From JAAYUK01 sp964392915 (GTDB taxonomy: Bacteria > Nitrospirota > Thermodesulfovibrionia > Thermodesulfovibrionales > Dissulfurispiraceae): 64,000 nt of DNA. The notes beneath the pieces were generated by a model, which was given only the letters and a program-made list of their open reading frames with translations, did no database searches and was not told the origin of the DNA. Location: contig CAYMRS010000008.1 in assembly GCA_964392915.1 (NCBI GenBank), positions 1-64,000 of the forward strand, read 5' to 3'. The position numbers were made by a program, and so were the translations under genes. Below are positions 51,369-59,530 of the stretch, one piece after another. Positions within the stretch are counted from its first letter, which is position 1. Each line of letters begins with the position of its first letter.

Positions 51369-52325
51369 ATGTCCTTACCATTGCTTGATGTCCGGAATCT
51401 TTCCGTCTGGTTCTCTACCCCCGAAGCGAAGTATCAGGTCGTTGCGCACGTCTCGTTTTCGATTCAGAAGGGCGAGGTCTTTGGGTTGGTCGGCGAAAGC
51501 GGATGCGGCAAAAGCATTACGGCGCTGTCTATTCTCGGTATTCAGCCGCAACAGGTGGTTCGTGAAGGCGGTATTCTCTTTAACGGAAAAGACCTCTTGA
51601 CGTTGTCGGAAGACGAGATGCGCTCGGTGCGCGGCAAGGATATCGGCATGGTGTTTCAGGAGCCGATGACCTCGCTAAATCCGGTCTTGACCGTTGGCTA
51701 TCAGGTGGCTGAGGCCCTGCTTGCGCATTTTCCTGTTTCAAAAAGAGAGGCGCTCGCAAAAGCTGTCGAACTGCTTCGCGCGGTAAGAATTTCGTCGCCG
51801 GAACTACGCATCAAGGACTATCCGCACCAGATGTCGGGAGGTATGCGCCAGCGGGTCATGATCGCGATGGCGATTGCGTGCAACCCGGCGCTGCTCATTG
51901 CCGACGAGCCGACAACAGCGCTCGATGTGACAATTCAGTTTCAGATTCTCAAGCTGATGCAGGAAATGCGTCAGGAGCGCGGGATGGCGATGCTGCTTAT
52001 CACGCATGACCTGAGCATTGTTTCCGAACATGCTGACCGCGTGGCAATCATGTACGCCGGCCGCATCATGGAGCATGCCTCGGTACGTGATCTTTTTGCG
52101 GAAACGCTCCATCCCTATACCACTGGCCTCATGCAGTCGCTGCCGCGTTCGCGGGGAACTGCGCTGAAGCCAATCCCGGGGTTTGTGCCTCCTCCGTACA
52201 ATCTCCCGAATGGCTGCACCTTTTCCGACCGATGCTTTGCCGCAATTGAGGCATGCAGCGATGCAGAACCTGATTTGCGGGAGATCCGGACGGGGCATTT
52301 TGCCCGCTGTATCAGGGCCGGGTAA
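51369..52325 (+). CDS. Oligopeptide/dipeptide ABC transporter ATPase (OppD/DppD type)
   Basis: This 318-residue ATPase has Walker A (GLVGESGCGKSITALSILG), Q-loop (GMVFQEPMTSLNP), signature (MSGGMRQRVMIAMAI), Walker B (LLIADEPTTALD) and the C-terminal oligopeptide-type extension with a cysteine cluster (CTFSDRCFAAIEAC), which binds an iron-sulfur cluster in studied relatives. The partner ATPase follows at once, but no permease or binding-protein gene is near. Confidence 0.93.
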   Translation: MSLPLLDVRNLSVWFSTPEAKYQVVAHVSFSIQKGEVFGLVGESGCGKSITALSILGIQPQQVVREGGILFNGKDLLTLSEDEMRSVRGKDIGMVFQEPMTSLNPVLTVGYQVAEALLAHFPVSKREALAKAVELLRAVRISSPELRIKDYPHQMSGGMRQRVMIAMAIACNPALLIADEPTTALDVTIQFQILKLMQEMRQERGMAMLLITHDLSIVSEHADRVAIMYAGRIMEHASVRDLFAETLHPYTTGLMQSLPRSRGTALKPIPGFVPPPYNLPNGCTFSDRCFAAIEACSDAEPDLREIRTGHFARCIRAG

Positions 52326-52330
52326 CTGTG

Positions 52331-53308
52331 ATGGATGCCTCATTTCTTGCGCTGGAAGAACTGAAAAAACAGTATCAGGCCAGAAGCGGCCTGGGAGAGA
52401 AAAAGCGGTTTATCAAAGCGGTTGACGGCGTAAGTTTTGCGGTGCAGCGCGACAAGGTCTTCGCGCTGGTCGGCGAGAGCGGGTGCGGAAAATCGACCGT
52501 TTCGCGGATGATCCTGAAGCTCATCGATCCGACCGGCGGCCGGGTGCTTTTCAAAGGCGAAGACGTTGCGGCGCTGAAGGGCGAGCGGCTCAGAGCATTT
52601 CGCCGTTCCGTTCAGATTGTTTTTCAGGATCCGTTTGCCTCGCTCAATCCGCGCATGCGCGTCCTTGACACGCTCGGCGAACCATTCATCATTCACAATC
52701 TTGTTCCGAAAAAGCAGATCAGGGACAGTGTCGTTGCACTGCTCGAAAAGGTTGGGCTGGGACCCGAGACGCTGATGAAGTATCCGCACGAGTTCAGCGG
52801 CGGCCAGCGCCAGCGCATCTGCATCGCGCGGGCATTAACTGTTTCGCCGGAACTGATTGTGGCTGACGAGCCTCTTTCCGCGCTTGATGTTTCAATACAG
52901 GCGCAGATACTGAATCTGTTCCAGCAGATCCGGCGCGATTCGGGCATTGCGCTCGTATTTATCAGCCACGATCTGAATGTTGTGCAGTACCTCAGCGATG
53001 AAGTCGGCGTGATGTATCTTGGACGCATTGTGGAAATGGCTAAGACGGAAGAGCTCTTCAGCGCGCCCCGGCATCCGTATACCGAATTGCTGCTGAGTTC
53101 AGTGCCGAAGATAAGGACAGATCGCTCAGTGGAACAGTCCGCGCCTGTAATCGTGACCGACACGCAGGCTGATGTTCCGGGCCCTGCCGATGTGCCGGCC
53201 GGATGCCCGTTTCATCCGCGCTGCCCAAAGCGCTTTGAGCCGTGCAATAAAGCGGTGCCGGCGCTGAAGGAGTCCGGCGGCAGACAGATATCCTGCCATT
53301 TGTATTAA
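52331..53308 (+). CDS. Oligopeptide/dipeptide ABC transporter ATPase (OppF/DppF type)
   Basis: This protein of about 325 residues has Walker A (GESGCGKSTVSRMIL), Q-loop (QIVFQDPFASLNP), signature (FSGGQRQRICIARAL), Walker B (LIVADEPLSALD) and a C-terminal cysteine motif (CPFHPRCPKRFEPC). A preceding GTG at 52328 is an alternative start. With the upstream gene it forms the two nucleotide-binding subunits of a peptide or nickel importer; the membrane subunits must be encoded elsewhere. Confidence 0.93.
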   Translation: MDASFLALEELKKQYQARSGLGEKKRFIKAVDGVSFAVQRDKVFALVGESGCGKSTVSRMILKLIDPTGGRVLFKGEDVAALKGERLRAFRRSVQIVFQDPFASLNPRMRVLDTLGEPFIIHNLVPKKQIRDSVVALLEKVGLGPETLMKYPHEFSGGQRQRICIARALTVSPELIVADEPLSALDVSIQAQILNLFQQIRRDSGIALVFISHDLNVVQYLSDEVGVMYLGRIVEMAKTEELFSAPRHPYTELLLSSVPKIRTDRSVEQSAPVIVTDTQADVPGPADVPAGCPFHPRCPKRFEPCNKAVPALKESGGRQISCHLY

Positions 53309-53331
53309 AAACCTGGAGGGAGCGGAAACAG

Positions 53332-53703
53332 ATGAATTCGGATGTATCATTCAGGAAAAGGGCAGGAACACCAGAAAGGAAAACAAATGCCGATGGCGTT
53401 TTCGGCATGCTCAAGCTCTTTGCGACATGCAGCGCGTTGCTGGCTGTGACCGCGCTGCCCGCGGACGCGGCAGGAGTTCCTGATGCTGAAAGCTTTATGA
53501 TGGTGGCGCTGGTTGCCGGTCTTGTGCTGGTTATCATCGTCATCAATGTGCTGCTCGCCGTATGGGCATACAAGGACGCAGGGCATCGGGGAATGAAAAG
53601 TCCCGGGCTTTGGGTAGCGCTGGTCGCGCTGTTCGGAGCAGCCGGCCTCCTTCTCTATATCATTGCGCGTCCGAAGGCGTCTCCCGAGGATCTCCGGGAA
53701 TAA
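53332..53703 (+). CDS. Small membrane protein (PLDc_N-like segment)
   Basis: This 123-residue protein has two or three hydrophobic segments: FATCSALLAVTALPADAAG, possibly a signal peptide, then SFMMVALVAGLVLVIIVINVLLAVWAY and LWVALVALFGAAGLLLYII. The pair around YKDAGHRGMKSPGLW resembles the PLDc_N membrane hairpin seen in small envelope proteins. GGAGGG lies 12 bp before the ATG. A later start (MLKLFATCS, 53407) would give a standard signal peptide. The function is unknown. Confidence 0.7.
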   Translation: MNSDVSFRKRAGTPERKTNADGVFGMLKLFATCSALLAVTALPADAAGVPDAESFMMVALVAGLVLVIIVINVLLAVWAYKDAGHRGMKSPGLWVALVALFGAAGLLLYIIARPKASPEDLRE

Positions 53704-53732
53704 GTTTCTGACAGGATGTTCCGGCCGCGTAG

Positions 53733-54641
53733 CTAACGAGGAGAGCAGCGGGGATCCGGTGCGGCAATATCCCCGGTTGCCAGCAGGCTTACTGCGGGAC
53801 AGCCTCCATGACATCTGCTGTAATACTCGCACAACACATCCTTATTGCATGGGTTCCCACGGAATGTGCGGAAAAAAGCTAGCTCAGTACTATTCAGGAT
53901 TGAATCGAGCGGATCGCTCAGAATGTTCCCAAGACGAAATTCAGGGTTTCGAAAGAGCAGGTAGCAGGGATAGACAGAGCCGTCCGGCATGACGGACAGC
54001 TTTGTCGTGCCCGCGGGACAGCGGACCCCGGCAAGTTCCGGATGCGAGTCCGTATCGGGCAGAAAACCGGAACAGACCACTTCACGCGTGTTCTGATAGC
54101 GCTGCTGCAACGCAAGGAGTCTTTTTTGATACTCGGGGTATGGCAATGTGGCGTCAAGGTCGTCTCGCCGCGTGGCATCCATGTAAATCAGATAAAACTC
54201 GACCTGCGGCAATCCCATGTAGCGTTCCACCAGAACCGGCAGAGTTCTCTCCCGCGCGCAGACGCTTTTCAGCATGGGGCGATGTGAATTGATAAATTCC
54301 GACAGATCCTCAGACTCTGCATCTTCGTTCACTGAGATGCCCATGCGAAGCTGTTCCCGGGAGAACCGGCCGGCAAGCATGTTCAGCAGCGGCACATTAC
54401 TGCCGTTAGTGCTGATGTTGACCGATATGCCGCAAGAGACCGCCCGGGAAATACGTTCGGAAAGATGCGGAAGCAGAGTCGGCTCGCCGCCGAGAAGATC
54501 GAGCTCCGGTATTCCGGAACTCGCCATGACGTCAATCAATCGGTCAAATTGCGCCGGGGCAACATCTTCTTTCGCTGCTATGCCGCGATTGAAACAAAAC
54601 CCGCACGACCGATTGCAGCGGAAGGTCGGGAAAAATTGCAA
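53733..54641 (-). CDS. Radical SAM/SPASM domain protein
   Basis: This protein of about 302 residues has the radical SAM motif FRCNRSCGFCF close to the N-terminus, LLGGEPTLLP (the GGE motif) and a C-terminal SPASM cysteine set (CPAG...VYPCYLL...CNKDVLCEYYSRCHGGCPA...RC) for auxiliary iron-sulfur clusters. Such enzymes modify peptides or mature partner proteins. Only a TTG (54641) is available as a canonical start and it lacks a Shine-Dalgarno. Translation may begin slightly upstream at a rare codon or be coupled to the preceding gene. It closes the cytochrome-flavoprotein-CMD operon. Confidence 0.85.
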   Translation of the reverse strand: MQFFPTFRCNRSCGFCFNRGIAAKEDVAPAQFDRLIDVMASSGIPELDLLGGEPTLLPHLSERISRAVSCGISVNISTNGSNVPLLNMLAGRFSREQLRMGISVNEDAESEDLSEFINSHRPMLKSVCARERTLPVLVERYMGLPQVEFYLIYMDATRRDDLDATLPYPEYQKRLLALQQRYQNTREVVCSGFLPDTDSHPELAGVRCPAGTTKLSVMPDGSVYPCYLLFRNPEFRLGNILSDPLDSILNSTELAFFRTFRGNPCNKDVLCEYYSRCHGGCPAVSLLATGDIAAPDPRCSPR

Positions 54642-54667
54642 GTATCGCAGTCTGTCCGGCAGACTTT

Positions 54668-54985
54668 TTATTTTCTGCCCTGAGTCACATCTTCAGCCCA
54701 GCTCAGTGCGGCAGAGACGGTCGGAAATCCGATAGTGCTGGCGCAGAGGATAATCGCGTGATAGATTTCTTCGGGCGTTGCGCCTGCCTCAATCGCGCGG
54801 CGCACATGCGAGTGAACCGAACCTTCAGAGCGGATAGCGGCGGCGGCGCCGAGCTTGATGAGCTGCGCCGTCTTTTCATCAAGCGGACCTGAATCTTTCG
54901 CTGCCTTGCCGAGGTTTTCGGCTGCCTTGAAATATGTTTTGAAGCGCTTCCTGATAGTCTCGAATTGCTTTGGGTATCCGGCCAT
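54668..54985 (-). CDS. Carboxymuconolactone decarboxylase (CMD) family protein
   Basis: This 105-residue all-helical protein matches the CMD/AhpD-like family: DEKTAQLIKLGAAAAIRSEGSVHSHVRRAIEAGATPEEIYHAIILCASTIGFPTVSAAL. AhpD itself uses a CxxC pair at the position of EGSVHSH. Here the cysteines are replaced by Ser and Val, leaving the catalytic-type His, so peroxidase activity is doubtful. AGGAGG precedes the ATG and lies in the 12-bp gap after the flavoprotein gene. Confidence 0.9.
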   Translation of the reverse strand: MAGYPKQFETIRKRFKTYFKAAENLGKAAKDSGPLDEKTAQLIKLGAAAAIRSEGSVHSHVRRAIEAGATPEEIYHAIILCASTIGFPTVSAALSWAEDVTQGRK

Positions 54986-54997
54986 TGCTCTCTCCTC

Positions 54998-55573
54998 CTA
55001 ATAGATGGTGATCAGTTTTTTTCCCGCTTCTGCCGCGTCATGCAGTGCCGTAGGATGCTCGAGTATGGCACCCTTTTCGTCGACCGCGAGAAATGCCAGT
55101 GTCGTGTGCTCCGGCACGCTGACGGTGCGGAAGAATGCCTTTGCGCAGGCCTCGGAGCACTGCACGCCGACGTCTTTGTTCATGCCGCCGACCAGCATCA
55201 GCAAGCCTTTCCGTCCGTGCCTGCCCGGCTCAATCGGCCGCTTCATCAGATACTTTTCACACCAGAACGCTTGGCAGCGGTCTATCATAATCTTTGCCTG
55301 CGCGCTCAAGGCAAAGAAAAAAATGGGCGATGCAAGAATTATGCGATCCGCCGTCCGGAGCGCGTCATACACTTCGGTCATATCATCATTGATGATGCAT
55401 TTGCCGCTTGTATCGCATCCGCCGCAGTTCTGGCAGGGTTTCAGCCGCATATTGTTAAGGCGGAACAGAGTCACCTCGTGCCCCGCCTCAGCAATCGGTT
55501 TTACCGCTGCCTCAAGCAAAACATCTGAGTTTCCGCTCGGCCGCGGACTCCCAATGAACGCGACGACCTTCAC
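54998..55573 (-). CDS. Iron-sulfur flavoprotein (NADPH-dependent FMN reductase family)
   Basis: This 191-residue flavodoxin-like protein begins MKVVAFIGSPRPSGNSDVLLEAA, the FMN phosphate loop. The compact CQNCGGCDTSGKC motif (about 47-59) is the [4Fe-4S]-binding signature of Isf-type flavoproteins. ILASPIFFFALSAQAKIMIDR is the second FMN contact. It starts with GTG, overlapping the cytochrome stop (GTGA). It probably passes electrons between soluble donors and a redox partner encoded in the operon. Confidence 0.92.
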   Translation of the reverse strand: MKVVAFIGSPRPSGNSDVLLEAAVKPIAEAGHEVTLFRLNNMRLKPCQNCGGCDTSGKCIINDDMTEVYDALRTADRIILASPIFFFALSAQAKIMIDRCQAFWCEKYLMKRPIEPGRHGRKGLLMLVGGMNKDVGVQCSEACAKAFFRTVSVPEHTTLAFLAVDEKGAILEHPTALHDAAEAGKKLITIY

Positions 55574-57090
55574 TTCTTCTTGCTTTTCTTGAGCAGTGTC
55601 TTATTTTCGAGCGTGTCCTGCATGTCTGTGATGTTCTGCAGCAGCTCCCACCAGCCGTTTTTGAATGCCGCATAGTCAGGCGCTCCGGACATGGCCGACG
55701 CGTAACGGATGGAGTTGCCGTAAAAGAGCCAGTTGCGGAGCCACATTTGCTCCATCTTTTCGTCAAATGGATTCTTGCTGTCCTGAACACCCCGCTTCCA
55801 TGCCTCAACAAGAATCTGCGTCGCCGTGAGCGTCATCGCGTTCGTCTCCTGAATGGTCTTGTCCAGCTTTGCGAAATGACCCTCAATCCATGGTGTGGTA
55901 TGGCAGGTGGTGCAGACCCCTTTCATCCTGGCGAAACGCTTGTCCTGCTCCTCCTTGTCGATGAGATATGCCGACGCCGGAACATTCGTGAACGTGGTCG
56001 GGAGCGGCAGTCCATCGGCATTCTTGATAATGGTCGTATTGCCAGATTTCGGCTGGGGATGCGCATAGGGCAGCCCGAATATCCTCACCCAGAGGCGGTC
56101 GCCGAAATTGTGCGTCCGTTCCGCAATCACCTCGCCCGATGGAGAGGTGACAAGGCTGTTATGGCAGGCGGCGCAGGTCGGCGCGTTGAAATCCTTGCCG
56201 ACAACCCAGGGGACGTTCGAGAAATTCCATTCCTGCTTTTTGGATTCGTAGATGTTGCCGTGCTTGCTTTCCTTGTATACGTTATATGCCGGAACATCGG
56301 GTTCGAGATGACACTGTCCGCAGGTGTAAGGCTTGCGCGCAATCTCTATCGAGAAGCTGTGGCGCGGATGGCACGATGAGCATGCGCCGAGCGAGCCGTC
56401 GGGATTGACCCGCCCAACGCCCTGGTTCGGCCAGTTCGTAAGCTTCGGCACTTCCATTTCGCCCATTGCGGTGTTCACCTTCCGCATGCCCTTCACTTCG
56501 ACTATCGTGCCGTGGCAGGCAAGGCAGGTTTCATGCAGTGTCTCCGGCGAGGGCGGCGAACTGGTTATCTTGCCTTTTTCAAACTTCTTGACGCCGGTAA
56601 TGGTGGAGACAAGCGCATGATACACAGGATTGTCCATCAGGTTTTTATAGGCATGATACTTCTTGGTATCCTTGTACTGGGCGACTTCGACCGGGTGGCA
56701 GGCGCTGCAGTCTTTCGGGCTGACAACAACTTGAATTTTAAAGCCATTATGGTCGAACGCATCTTTATGATCTTTGAGGTTCAGGCTATGGCATTCATAG
56801 CAGCCGACCACAACCGAGGAGAGCTGCGCCGGAACTGCCTGCGCGGAGACGCGCCGCTGAAGCGCGCTCTTTTTAAGCGCGTCGGCCGGAAGCGTGACCG
56901 CATGGCGGCTCTTGCGCCAGTCCGATACAATGCCCGGTGTGAACTGTTCGTGGCAGCCGATACAGGACTCTGTTTCAGAGCTGAGCTTGACGGCAGACGG
57001 CTGTGGCTTCTGATCCACGGACCCGGCAAAGCCGGCAAACGCAAGGAAGGAAAGGACGCAGAGGACGGTCAGGCGCAAATTGAGTTTCAT
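55570..57090 (-). CDS. Octahaem cytochrome c of the hydroxylamine oxidoreductase (HAO)-like family
   Basis: This 506-residue periplasmic protein has a signal peptide (MKLNLRLTVLCVLSFLAFAGFAG) and exactly eight CxxCH haem sites: CIGCH, CYECH, CSACH, CLACH, CSSCH, CGQCH, CAACH and CTTCH. Spacing with a C-terminal haem-free helical part (APDYAAFKNGWWELLQNI) is as in HAO-like proteins. Oxidative HAOs use a Tyr cross-link to the P460 haem. I cannot confirm such a Tyr, so a reductive type (nitrite or hydroxylamine reduction to ammonium) is plausible. GGAGG is 8 bp before the ATG. It heads the operon with flavoprotein, CMD and radical SAM genes. Confidence 0.88.
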   Translation of the reverse strand: MKLNLRLTVLCVLSFLAFAGFAGSVDQKPQPSAVKLSSETESCIGCHEQFTPGIVSDWRKSRHAVTLPADALKKSALQRRVSAQAVPAQLSSVVVGCYECHSLNLKDHKDAFDHNGFKIQVVVSPKDCSACHPVEVAQYKDTKKYHAYKNLMDNPVYHALVSTITGVKKFEKGKITSSPPSPETLHETCLACHGTIVEVKGMRKVNTAMGEMEVPKLTNWPNQGVGRVNPDGSLGACSSCHPRHSFSIEIARKPYTCGQCHLEPDVPAYNVYKESKHGNIYESKKQEWNFSNVPWVVGKDFNAPTCAACHNSLVTSPSGEVIAERTHNFGDRLWVRIFGLPYAHPQPKSGNTTIIKNADGLPLPTTFTNVPASAYLIDKEEQDKRFARMKGVCTTCHTTPWIEGHFAKLDKTIQETNAMTLTATQILVEAWKRGVQDSKNPFDEKMEQMWLRNWLFYGNSIRYASAMSGAPDYAAFKNGWWELLQNITDMQDTLENKTLLKKSKKK

Positions 57091-57282
57091 GCTATATCCT
57101 CCTGTAGCGTGAGATAGTTTCCGTTCTACGGCGAGGGAAGCGACGCTGCGGAACGCTTTTCAATAAGCTTAGCAGAATCGGACGGCCAATTCAAACGATC
57201 CTCGGCGTGGGGCAATCGGTCGCAATGCTTTCGCCCCGCAGCGAGGCACTTCCCTGACGGGAGCCGAACATAAGAGCAGTAT

Positions 57283-57311
57283 TTGTATCTCACCCGCCCG
57301 CCAAGTATAAT
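57283..57311 (+). promoter_or_regulatory. Predicted promoter of hisD
   Basis: TTGTAT (57283-57288) and a perfect TATAAT (57306-57311) are 17 bp apart. The ATG follows after 10 bp without a Shine-Dalgarno, so the leader would be a few bases at most. The remaining 57091-57282 is shared with the divergent cytochrome gene and contains a GGGGC/GCCCC hairpin of unknown role. No known riboswitch was recognised. Confidence 0.5.
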
Positions 57312-57321
57312 AATCATCACC

Positions 57322-58653
57322 ATGAAACTGCTGAAGAGCATTCCTGAAGTCCAGGCGTTTCTCGATCTTTTGAACCGGCGCGCAGCGGGCGTCAGTCCGG
57401 AAATTGAGGCGACGGTGAAGTCGGTGCTTGCCGATGTGCGCCAGCGCGGCGACAAGGCTGTCGTTGCCTATACCAAAAAATTCGATAAACACACGCTCCC
57501 GACCGAACTCTCCTCTACCGATATGAAAAGGGCTGCGGCAAAGGCAGACAGGAAAGTTGTCAAGGCACTGGAACTTTCCGCCCAGCGCATCTGGGATTTT
57601 CACGAACAGCAGAAGGAAGAGTCCTGGGCGGTCAATGTTGACGGGGCGCTTTTAGGCCAGATAGTTCGTCCTCTTGCCCGAGCGGGTGTGTATGTGCCGG
57701 GCGGCAAGGCATCCTATCCGTCAACAGTTCTCATGAATGTGATTCCCGCGCAGGTGGCAGGTGTGCGCGAAATCGCGCTCTGCGTGCCGACGCCGGGAGG
57801 AGAGGCAAATCCTTACGTTATGGCCGCGATTCGTATGCTCGGCATCACTGAAGCCTATCGCATCGGCGGCGCTCAGGCAGTCGGCGCGATGGCCTATGGC
57901 ACCGGCACGATCCGCCGAGTTGATAAAATTGTGGGCCCGGGCAATATTTATGTTGCGCTTGCAAAGAAAATGGTTTTCGGCGAGGTGGATATCGACATGA
58001 TCGCCGGACCGAGTGAAATCCTTATCATTGCCGACAAGACCGCGAATCCCGCTTTTGTTGCTGCCGATATGCTGAGTCAGGCTGAGCATGACGAATTAGC
58101 CTCAAGCATACTTATCACCGATTCTCCCGAGGTTGCCGACGCGGTCGCTCGGGAACTGCAAACGCAGCTCAAGAAACTGAAGCGCAGGGCGATAGCCGAG
58201 AAGTCTCTGAAAGCCTTCGGCGCTATTATTCTTGCGGAAAACATTGACGCGGCAGTCGCCATTTCAAATGCGATTGCGCCGGAACATCTTGAGGTGATGA
58301 CCAGGAAACCGCAGGAACTGCTTAATGTCCTGCACAATGCAGGCGCGATTTTTCTCGGACAATGGACTCCCGAACCGCTCGGCGACTATTCAGCCGGGCC
58401 GAACCATACCTTGCCGACCGGCGGGACAGCCCGTTTTTCATCGCCGCTTGGCGTGTACGACTTCATGAAGCGCTCAAGCGTCCTGCAATTTGACGCCAAG
58501 AGCTTCAGCCTGCTCGCCGGTGCTGTTGAATGCATTGCCGAAAGCGAAGGGCTTGAAGCCCATGCAAGCACGATTCGGATTAGAAAAGCGGCTCTCTCAG
58601 CCGCTCAGAAAGCGAACAAGCCAAAAGCGGGCGCGGCAAAAAAACAAGGATAG
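57322..58653 (+). CDS. hisD: Histidinol dehydrogenase
   Basis: This 443-residue NAD-dependent zinc enzyme makes the last two oxidations of histidine synthesis. Motifs are YVPGGKASYPSTVLMNVIPA, RIGGAQAVGAMAYGT, the zinc and catalytic segment QAEHDELASSIL, and APEHLEVM. A lysine/alanine-rich tail (KANKPKAGAAKK) is extra. It is not in a his operon and stands alone between divergent operons. Confidence 0.96.
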   Translation: MKLLKSIPEVQAFLDLLNRRAAGVSPEIEATVKSVLADVRQRGDKAVVAYTKKFDKHTLPTELSSTDMKRAAAKADRKVVKALELSAQRIWDFHEQQKEESWAVNVDGALLGQIVRPLARAGVYVPGGKASYPSTVLMNVIPAQVAGVREIALCVPTPGGEANPYVMAAIRMLGITEAYRIGGAQAVGAMAYGTGTIRRVDKIVGPGNIYVALAKKMVFGEVDIDMIAGPSEILIIADKTANPAFVAADMLSQAEHDELASSILITDSPEVADAVARELQTQLKKLKRRAIAEKSLKAFGAIILAENIDAAVAISNAIAPEHLEVMTRKPQELLNVLHNAGAIFLGQWTPEPLGDYSAGPNHTLPTGGTARFSSPLGVYDFMKRSSVLQFDAKSFSLLAGAVECIAESEGLEAHASTIRIRKAALSAAQKANKPKAGAAKKQG

Positions 58654-58787
58654 AGATGCGACATTGCTGATTCCACGCTTCCGCTTTTTCGCTCTTGTTT
58701 TTGAGTCGTGGACTTTACGGGGCGGCGGTTGCGCGGAACCGTATGCAGAAGCCTTGCCCCTCTTACGTTTGTGGAAGCGTTCTCGCC

Positions 58788-59069
58788 TTACTCTTTGAAT
58801 GTTACCCTGAAATCATCGCGCTCTGCGGCACTCCGTTTTAGCATGGCCGCGATTTTTGCGTAATCACCCTTCATCGCTTTTTTTGATATCAGCGCATGCT
58901 CCCAAATAATTTCAAACGGACCTTCAACATCAGTCGTAAGCACGTCTGCCAAGGCATCAAGATTGCGGCCGAAGTAGTCTGGCAGCGGCATGACCTTCGC
59001 AATCTCATCGTAAAACGCCTTTACCGACAGGATTACCGTGCCATCAAGCACATACTTCCTCACCGGCAT
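58788..59069 (-). CDS. Barstar-like ribonuclease inhibitor
   Basis: This 93-residue protein has the barstar fold signature: VRKYVLDGTVILSVKAFYDEIAKVMPLPDYFGRNLDALADVLTTDVEGPFEIIWEHA. DYFGRNLDALADVL is the conserved helix that blocks the barnase active site, and the Asp residues that contact the nuclease lie there. It overlaps the barnase gene by 10 bp and follows it. The start is at MPVRKYVL. As a cytoplasmic inhibitor it would protect the producer from the nuclease before export. Confidence 0.92.
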   Translation of the reverse strand: MPVRKYVLDGTVILSVKAFYDEIAKVMPLPDYFGRNLDALADVLTTDVEGPFEIIWEHALISKKAMKGDYAKIAAMLKRSAAERDDFRVTFKE

Positions 59070-59530
59070 GCGGGGACCTCCACAAAAGTACTGTAATGAT
59101 CTACCGTTAGCATTCGCCTGCCCTCTTTTGAAAAGACAATGCGATTTTGGCCGCGCCTGCCGCCCTTGTAACTCAGGTCGGCCTCGCGCCATTTCCCCTT
59201 CGGCAGCTTTTTTTCATAATTGCCGAACGCATCTCCACCAATGCTTTTTCCTCTGAGCTGCCTTACCGACCAGAGATCCTTCCCCGGCTTCCATCCCGCA
59301 TCCTTTGCCTGTTTCTTGGTTATAAACTTCGGCGGGAGATCCCGATTGCTGGAAACATTCAGGCTATTCAGGATTTCCGCGAGCTCGGTCTCATCAACCT
59401 GAGAAGCAAGCTGTTTGCTCATCTGCCGGGCAACGCTTTCGCATGAGGCGGCGTAGGGCGCCCCGGGAGAAAGCAACATCGCAAGCAGGCACGATGCCAT
59501 AAAAAGAACGGCAACGGAGCTATGCATCAT
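59060..59530 (-). CDS. Secreted barnase-like guanyl ribonuclease
   Basis: This 156-residue protein has a signal peptide (about 1-28, ending PYAASC) and a barnase domain (about 65-156). It shows LPPKFITKKQAKDAGW, GKSIGGDAFGN, KWREADLSY with the catalytic Glu, QNRIVFS with the Arg, and DHYSTF with the catalytic His, so all key residues of barnase (Glu73, Arg87, His102) are kept. A pre-domain of about 35 residues (ETELAEILNSLNVS) separates the signal and the domain. The ATG overlaps the stop of the upstream lipoprotein gene (ATGA). Likely an exported nuclease with a cognate inhibitor downstream. Confidence 0.93.
   Translation of the reverse strand: MMHSSVAVLFMASCLLAMLLSPGAPYAASCESVARQMSKQLASQVDETELAEILNSLNVSSNRDLPPKFITKKQAKDAGWKPGKDLWSVRQLRGKSIGGDAFGNYEKKLPKGKWREADLSYKGGRRGQNRIVFSKEGRRMLTVDHYSTFVEVPACR

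Noticed and set aside
57091..57321. Possible cyclic-dinucleotide (GEMM) riboswitch upstream of the octahaem cytochrome gene
   Set aside because: Such riboswitches often precede cytochrome genes, but the conserved core bases were not found; only a GC hairpin is present.
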